Assembly: GCA_028753945.1 (NCBI GenBank)
Contig: JAPNXP010000011.1
Location: 3,534,001-3,598,000 of the forward strand
DNA from: Hexactinellida sp. DTS-2022
Taxonomy: Eukaryota > Porifera > Hexactinellida
Length of the DNA stretch: 64,000 bases
Reading direction: 5' to 3'
In this document: positions 58,758 to 64,000 of the stretch, piece after piece
Layout: each line of letters starts with the position of its first letter
How positions within the stretch are numbered: position 1 is the stretch's first letter
Position numbers and translations under genes: made by a program
Notes under the pieces: model-generated
What the model saw: only the letters and a program-made list of their open reading frames with translations
Told to the model about the DNA's origin: nothing
Database searches by the model: none

Positions 58758-59888
58758 TATAATACTTGTGTCTTAATATTCAACTACTTTTCATATAGTT
58801 TGTAATCATAGCATTTTTAGTTTAGATTTAAAATTTGTGCAATTATTAAAATTATATACTCGCTTGTAATTTGCTTTTATTGGGATTCAAGATTCAAAAT
58901 TAACCAGTGTCCCATACTATAGATCGCCCCCTTCCAAGGGTCCATAAACCTAAATTGAATTGGCGAAAATAGATTGGATATACATTAAGTCTGCGTCTGA
59001 TAAACACTCTAAATTCCACCGTGTATCATGAGCTATGCCTTAAAAGTTAAAACAGGTTTCAGGAATCCAGGATAACTTATATAACATCATAAATAATTGG
59101 TAAGTTAACAGTACATAGGTGAAACCTTATATTGGATCAATACATTGTGATGAAGCCTTATAACGGAGTAACAATGATAAGAACAAGTTAACGGTGAGTA
59201 AAACTGGCATAGATGTTGTACATCCATGGTTTGTGTTAAAATAGCATAAGAGTTAAAGTAGCATGAAACAGTACTAACTGGTTAGTAATTACTAATTAGT
59301 AACCCAATGGTAGATGCATAAGTGTTCATAATTTACTTCTGAAGTAGGGGGGATTTGAGAATGGCACCGGTGATCACCTTATAGTTATTCAGCCAAAGAT
59401 TTAGAACTACCTAACACACCCACTCCATATTATACAGAAATCTAATACAAGTCAATTACAGTGGCGCCCACATGGGTACGTAGTATAACCACGTGCGTAT
59501 ACAAATTTAACTAGGTAATTTTCTTGGTCGTTTAATGCGTATTTTATTGATAATTATTATGTATACGTGTAATTGGTATAATGTTTTTCAGTATTATTCC
59601 TATAACTTAGTTATTATATCGTGCTATTGGAATTTTAATGAACAACTTTCGGTCAAATCGTTGTTTTTTTTTAATGTTAATCGACCTACGTATAGTATAG
59701 TCTGGGTAGACCATGATGAGAACAATAGTAGTAGTTAGTGAATCCAATTGCACTAGCATAACTTCTAACTTGTTTGTCCAGCAAGGATTATTAGACACTT
59801 TAATAGGTCCCAGTAACATAGGATAATGTCATTTATCCTAAGTTATTCTTTTTGGTAAAATGTAAGTAAATTTCAAATTATACAGTAC
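58758..59888. other. Gene-free spacer between Ginger1-type gene and P-like element
   Basis: No open frame or repeat I can name. ACCACGTGCG and CACATGGGTACGTAG near 59470-59500 are the only GC-richer spots. Confidence 0.5.
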
Positions 59889-62800
59889 CATAGATGACTC
59901 AATAAAAGGATTAACCATTAAAAGACCATGGATAAGCGCGAAGGCCATTCAATCTGTTTCATAATATAAGAAAGTAAAAGTAAATACACGTATTGATTGT
60001 TTTTGGTTCTCTAAAACATTGGTTACCAATATAAGTGCATATATACGTGCGTAAACATAAATAAATAACATAGAACATTTTAATTGTGCGTAAATTTCTT
60101 TGCCTTTCGCGAATTATCTCCACGAGCAGCTATGTCTGAATTGAAATTTTTAACTTTGTTTGATATCAAACAATTCGCCATGACGGAATACAAGTGCTTC
60201 AAAATATCCCAATAAGCAGTGCTACAAGAGGGACATGTATTTCTCCATGTTTCACTATCATTATTTTCTATATATGTAATACCTAGAGAAACCAAAATAT
60301 GTCGAGAAGCTCCTTGGACCAATACGGTCATTAGTGAGTTATTTCCATCAATAGTAACAAAAATTCTCCATAAAACAACTACTGCATCTATAATACTATC
60401 TGAAGGCCACTTGAGTGATCCTCTGTCAACGATTTCCAGATAGGTATACTTTGAATCAGGTAGTTGTTCGAACAGAAATTCCTTGTCGATTGTGAGGAAA
60501 TTCAGGCATGTGGAACATTTCGTAGATCTCATCTAAAATTTGTGCACAGTATAACCAGCCATAAAAACTAGTGCTTGCAATGTTTGGGAGTCGTACATGA
60601 TAGTTTCTAATTCTGGAAGTTGGTTTAGCAATTCTTCTATGGTTTCAGATGAAACAGTTGAAGACACTAACTCATCAGGACAATTTGAGAATTTTCTGAT
60701 GAAGTCCCTAACAGAAATCTGTTCTGCACTAGTTTGATAAAGTTTAAGTATACTGGATAGTTTGAGTCTACGCTCTGACTCTAGAATTTGGCAGTAGGAA
60801 ATATGGTAGTTAGCACCTGACATCTGTCTGTATAGTCCAAAATGATGTTCTAACGGGTCATTCTGAAGAAAAGAAGTTAAGACGTAAGAAAATCCGCAAT
60901 TATTTGTTAGATGGTTAACTATATGTGGTAGTGCTTGACATGTATGCTTTAAACTAGTGAATGTTTGGCGGGATAAGGATGATTTATTTGATTTTGAATT
61001 TGCTTCCCAAGCTTCAAGCCAAAATACAACTCGCTCTAAGAATAAGAAGCGAGGATCTGCATTTACAAGAGGATTAGAAATTTCATCTTTCAAACGGATG
61101 CCCTTCTGAGGTGTACTAACATTAAAAATTTTCCAGATGTTAACAATAATAGAGATAAATTCTGCTGATTGCGTTTTAAAATTATCAATTCGCGAATTGT
61201 TCTGAATTTTTAAACCAGCGCTAGTTGACTAGCTAAAAATCTTTAGAGCAAGTTTTACATTCTGACGCTCAAAAGTTGAAGGCCAGCATGCTTTTGCTGT
61301 CAATTGATGTGCGATTTTGGCGAAAGAGTGTTGCTCTTGTCTGTAAAGTAATCGTACATCTTCAAAACAAGCTTTGAAATTCGTAAGAGGGTATTTCGTA
61401 GAGATGTTAGAAATTTCTTCAAAATTAGGAAAAACAAAAGTGTGGTTGAAATCTTTTGTATTAATCCAATTATTGCGAATAGTTTTCAAAATATGAACAG
61501 GATCAAAGAATAGGAAAAGGTTCCTGGTAATGTCGACCGGGTGAGGAACGATAGGAGTGAGAGTTTTTTTATCGGGAGAAAACTGTTTATATATTTTAAC
61601 ATTTTGAGGATAATTATCAGAACAAAGTACATGGACATAGAGACCGCATTTTTCAACGTCGCAAATTACAGATTTGATAGTAAGATATAAATTCATTGCT
61701 TGGGTAGATGCTAGGGGAACTAGGCGAACAATCGATGACCATTTTTTGTGCAGACTTGACACCATAATTGCTAAAACCGTCCGTATAGGATCTTCTGTGT
61801 CCAAAGAAGGTGCAATAATTTTGCCTCCTTTATAAGTTATATCGGATTTGACATGGACTTCATCTATTTGAATAATTACATTCTTTTGTTGAGTTGAGAA
61901 TTCACAAGCCACGTTTTTCAAGAAAAGAAAGTATTCGCTCTGTAGTCCAATAGGATGGTATAATCTCTCTAGTGTGTTAAAATGTGGAAGAGATAGACAG
62001 TCATGGGACTGTAAATAATTATAGCATGCGCGAGAATAAATATGAGCCTTGAGCGATAATATCTAAAATAAAAATAGAACTATAAAGTAAATTCAGAACT
62101 GGATGATCACTACAACAGTCAACTCCTCTATGCTGAAGCTCAAGGACCCCCCCCCCCCCCCATTATTTTATTATATACAAAAGCATTTCAATATTTACGT
62201 GTATATCCAAATTGGTTGAGAGCATTTTAAAAAAATCAATAACAATGTCATAAGGAAGTAGTGAATATACAATTATATAATGTTCAAAGTTTGCGGTAAA
62301 CACGTGTTTATAATATATTTGTGCTCAATTAAATCGTTAAAAAAACTAATTAATTGGCATACCTGCGTTAGGATATTGTATCTTCGCCTATTCTTTGCGA
62401 CTGTGGCATTCTCGATCTGACATAAAATAAATTGGAGTCGAGGGAGATAAGTAGAAACGCTAACTTTCTCTTTTAACTCTGATTCTGTGTCATCAAGACT
62501 AAATTTCTCAATATTATCCATTGCCTTGATAATGTGCTTTTTCGCTGAATCAATGTGATGTTGCACTATATCTGTGTGATGATCATCATTTAGGTATGAG
62601 TAACATTCACTGAGAAGGACTTCAATTTGGCGTACATCTGTCAAGCATTTGATGGATAGGGGGGTAGGTTGGTTATGGCAAAAAGCTTTGGTTCCCAAAT
62701 GAGAATTAATTGTTAGGCTGGCTTGGATTGTGATCTTAGAATTTTCTATATGTGGAAGTATGAAATGAACAAAATTATCACAGGTAGACCAAAGTAACCA

Positions 62801-63590
62801 GTTGTTGAGAGAAATGAGATTAAGCTTTTCCTTTAATACGTCTAAAGTATCTATACTAAACCTCTCCTGAGCAACTTCAGCAGTTTGCTGGCTCTCTTGA
62901 ATTGCCTGAACAAAAAACTGAGCTTCTTTCGAGTCCATTTTCAAACGTTTACTCGACGTAGACGATGAGGGTATTGAAAGATACTTAGGACATCCAGGTA
63001 AGATACAAGGAATGGCGCCTTTAAGAAGCACTGGTACCTTTCGAGGAATTTGTTGAATGGATCCACTAGGCCCAGAAGGTACAGAATAATAACGACAGAT
63101 GTCTTCATCACGAAAATGCTTCTCACATACAAATGTGTTTGGGTGAATATCTTCTAGATATAGCGCACTAATCCATTTCTGTCTCAGTTCAGGCGGTTCA
63201 TTGGGGAGTTTGAACACGGTTACGTGCACATCAGTCGAACTGTAGTTCCCTTTACAGGCAGGAGCTGAACATTTGTTAGGCATAGAAGTAGGCAGAGCTC
63301 CAATTTAGTATGCTAATTACAGATGATTGAAGATAAGATATAAATCAGTAACACATATTCAATAAAAACAAATAATGTCTAGCAATTTCACTTCTACTAC
63401 GTAAATTAAATCCAATATAAACAATTATAAGTATTAGTATTTCAAGCTACTAGCGTTATTAATACTAATGGGTAGATATTAAATATAAATTACAAAACTT
63501 TCTTGTGGTTTGATAATAAAATGGCCTTCGAACTTATCCCTGGTTGGGTTATCAAGGTCAATGGTTAATCCTTATATTGAGTCATCTATG
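59889..63590 (-). mobile_element. P-element-like DNA transposon, 3.7 kb, both ends present
   Basis: CATAGATGACTCAATA, one variable base, then AAGGATTAACCATT forms the left end; the right end is its complement, giving 31-bp inverted repeats with one mismatch. Inside both ends GGATAAG and CGAAGGCCATT recur in the same order. The element encloses a THAP transposase. Flanks TACAGTAC and CCTTTGTT do not match, so no 8-bp duplication is visible; the right flank is a scrap of the hairpin array. The element may have been rearranged after insertion. Confidence 0.85.
60080..63283 (-). CDS. THAP-domain P-element-type transposase, 2 exons, two in-frame TAG
   Basis: Exon 1 is 63283-62363 and exon 2 is 62062-60080, joined by a 300-bp GT-AG intron in phase 0 (968 codons, close to THAP9-like proteins). 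The THAP zinc finger is Cys5-x4-Cys10-x42-Cys53-x2-His56 with Trp37 and FKLP; it binds the element ends. Exon 2 has LSLPHFNTLERLY, the catalytic IIQIDEVHVKSD (Asp374), LCSDNYPQN and FFDPVHILKTIRNNW, then QNDPLEHHFGLYRQ and AGYTVHKF...KCSTCLNFL, the standard P-type order. Codons 585 (61231-61229) and 817 (60535-60533) are TAG; otherwise the frame is open for 661 codons. The second TAG sits inside the conserved AGYxVxK...CxxC segment, so the protein is probably inactive unless the stops are read through. Intron 1 contains a CAGTCAACTCC end and a 15-base C run. Confidence 0.88.
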
Positions 63591-63660
63591 CCTTTGTTTA
63601 CTAACACTTCAGTTCAAATGAAAGTGTTAATTATAATTCTATTGTTTCGACTTGTAATCA
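63591..63660 (-). repeat. Scrap of the hairpin-array unit
   Basis: CCTTTGTTTACTAACACTTC and GAAAGTGTTA...TTCTATTGTTTCGACTTG match the alpha middle of array units (for example 21998-22060), 17 kb from the array. Confidence 0.8.
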
Positions 63661-63735
63661 GGGCCGTTGAGAGCGCTAGCGGGCCCCGGGTCATAATTTT
63701 GGGTGCGGGCCCCCTCTGATATTTTAGGTCCGTTA
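63661..63735. repeat. CAGGGCCG...GGGCCCC mobile-element end
   Basis: CAGGGCCGTTGAGAGCGCTA and CGGGCCCC twice resemble hAT-like CAGGGCCG ends; the partner is outside or missing. It interrupts the array scrap. Confidence 0.45.
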
Positions 63736-64000
63736 TCGTAAGTGTATAAACTAAACCCAAACTATCGCATTCGTATTATATATATTTACAATTTTAAATA
63801 AATTAAATCCTATTTACTCGTATATTTTATGAATTTTGAAATAGCTATATTAGCCTATATAGCTATAGAGTTTATGATATAGAGGATTTTTGCACCAGAT
63901 TTATGTAGATAAGAAGACATCACAGGTTGTGACTTATTGTTCTAGAATCTAAACAGTCAAAGAAACAAAAATGTTGTTAGCCTATTTACTCGTGGCTGCG
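63736..64000. other. AT-rich sequence to the window edge
   Basis: No feature recognised; short repeats of TATATTAGCCTATATAGCTA only. Confidence 0.5.

Overview
The window is AT-rich eukaryotic DNA, best explained as an invertebrate animal chromosome. Evidence: spliced genes with short GT-AG introns, a THAP/P-element transposase, a Ginger1-type integrase gene, a secreted large lipid transfer protein (Vitellogenin_N family) and many TA-flanked miniature transposons. An early-branching animal such as a sponge would fit the style of the transposases and the intronless 7TM gene, but the sequence alone does not prove it. I see no rRNA, tRNA or CRISPR array.

Layout. 1-193 holds the start of a Gag-like retroelement ORF on the minus strand. 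1202-5180 (minus) holds the first four exons of a lipid transfer protein gene; its introns carry a piggyBac-like MITE, a pogo-like MITE and an 850-bp foldback element. 7033-8214 is a single-exon seven-membrane-segment protein. 8215-13600 is accessory DNA: MITEs, weak open frames, a 161-163-bp tandem triplet, a 12-bp minisatellite and, at 11.12-11.44 kb, a lone diverged copy of the large array described next. 13694-17696 (minus) is a broken MULE-type transposase carrying a C-terminal OTU protease, itself hit by a MULE-like MITE.

17820-46985 is the most unusual part: a 29-kb array of 0.85-1.65-kb units, each carrying one near-perfect ~125-bp hairpin (23 in all) and variable numbers of a ~35-bp palindrome (22 copies). 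Units run in one orientation (4 hairpins), switch (13), and switch back (6). In several hairpins both arms carry the same change, so the arms evolve together. Three later MITE insertions can be proven against uninterrupted sister units.

47.0-54.4 kb is a mosaic of MITEs, long-TIR elements and duplicated non-autonomous elements, with two exon-like pieces of an unidentified gene. 54597-58757 (+) is a ten-exon Ginger1-type transposase (HHCC zinc finger, D,D35E integrase, GPF motif, OTU protease) that joins in frame except for one TAA. 59889-63590 is a nearly complete P-element-like transposon with 31-bp inverted repeats and a two-exon THAP transposase (minus) broken only by two TAG codons. A scrap of the hairpin array and a hAT-like end close the window.

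The genes do not form a pathway. The coherent theme is mobile DNA: three transposases of different superfamilies, two of them with OTU proteases, plus at least a dozen non-autonomous families nested in each other and in host introns.
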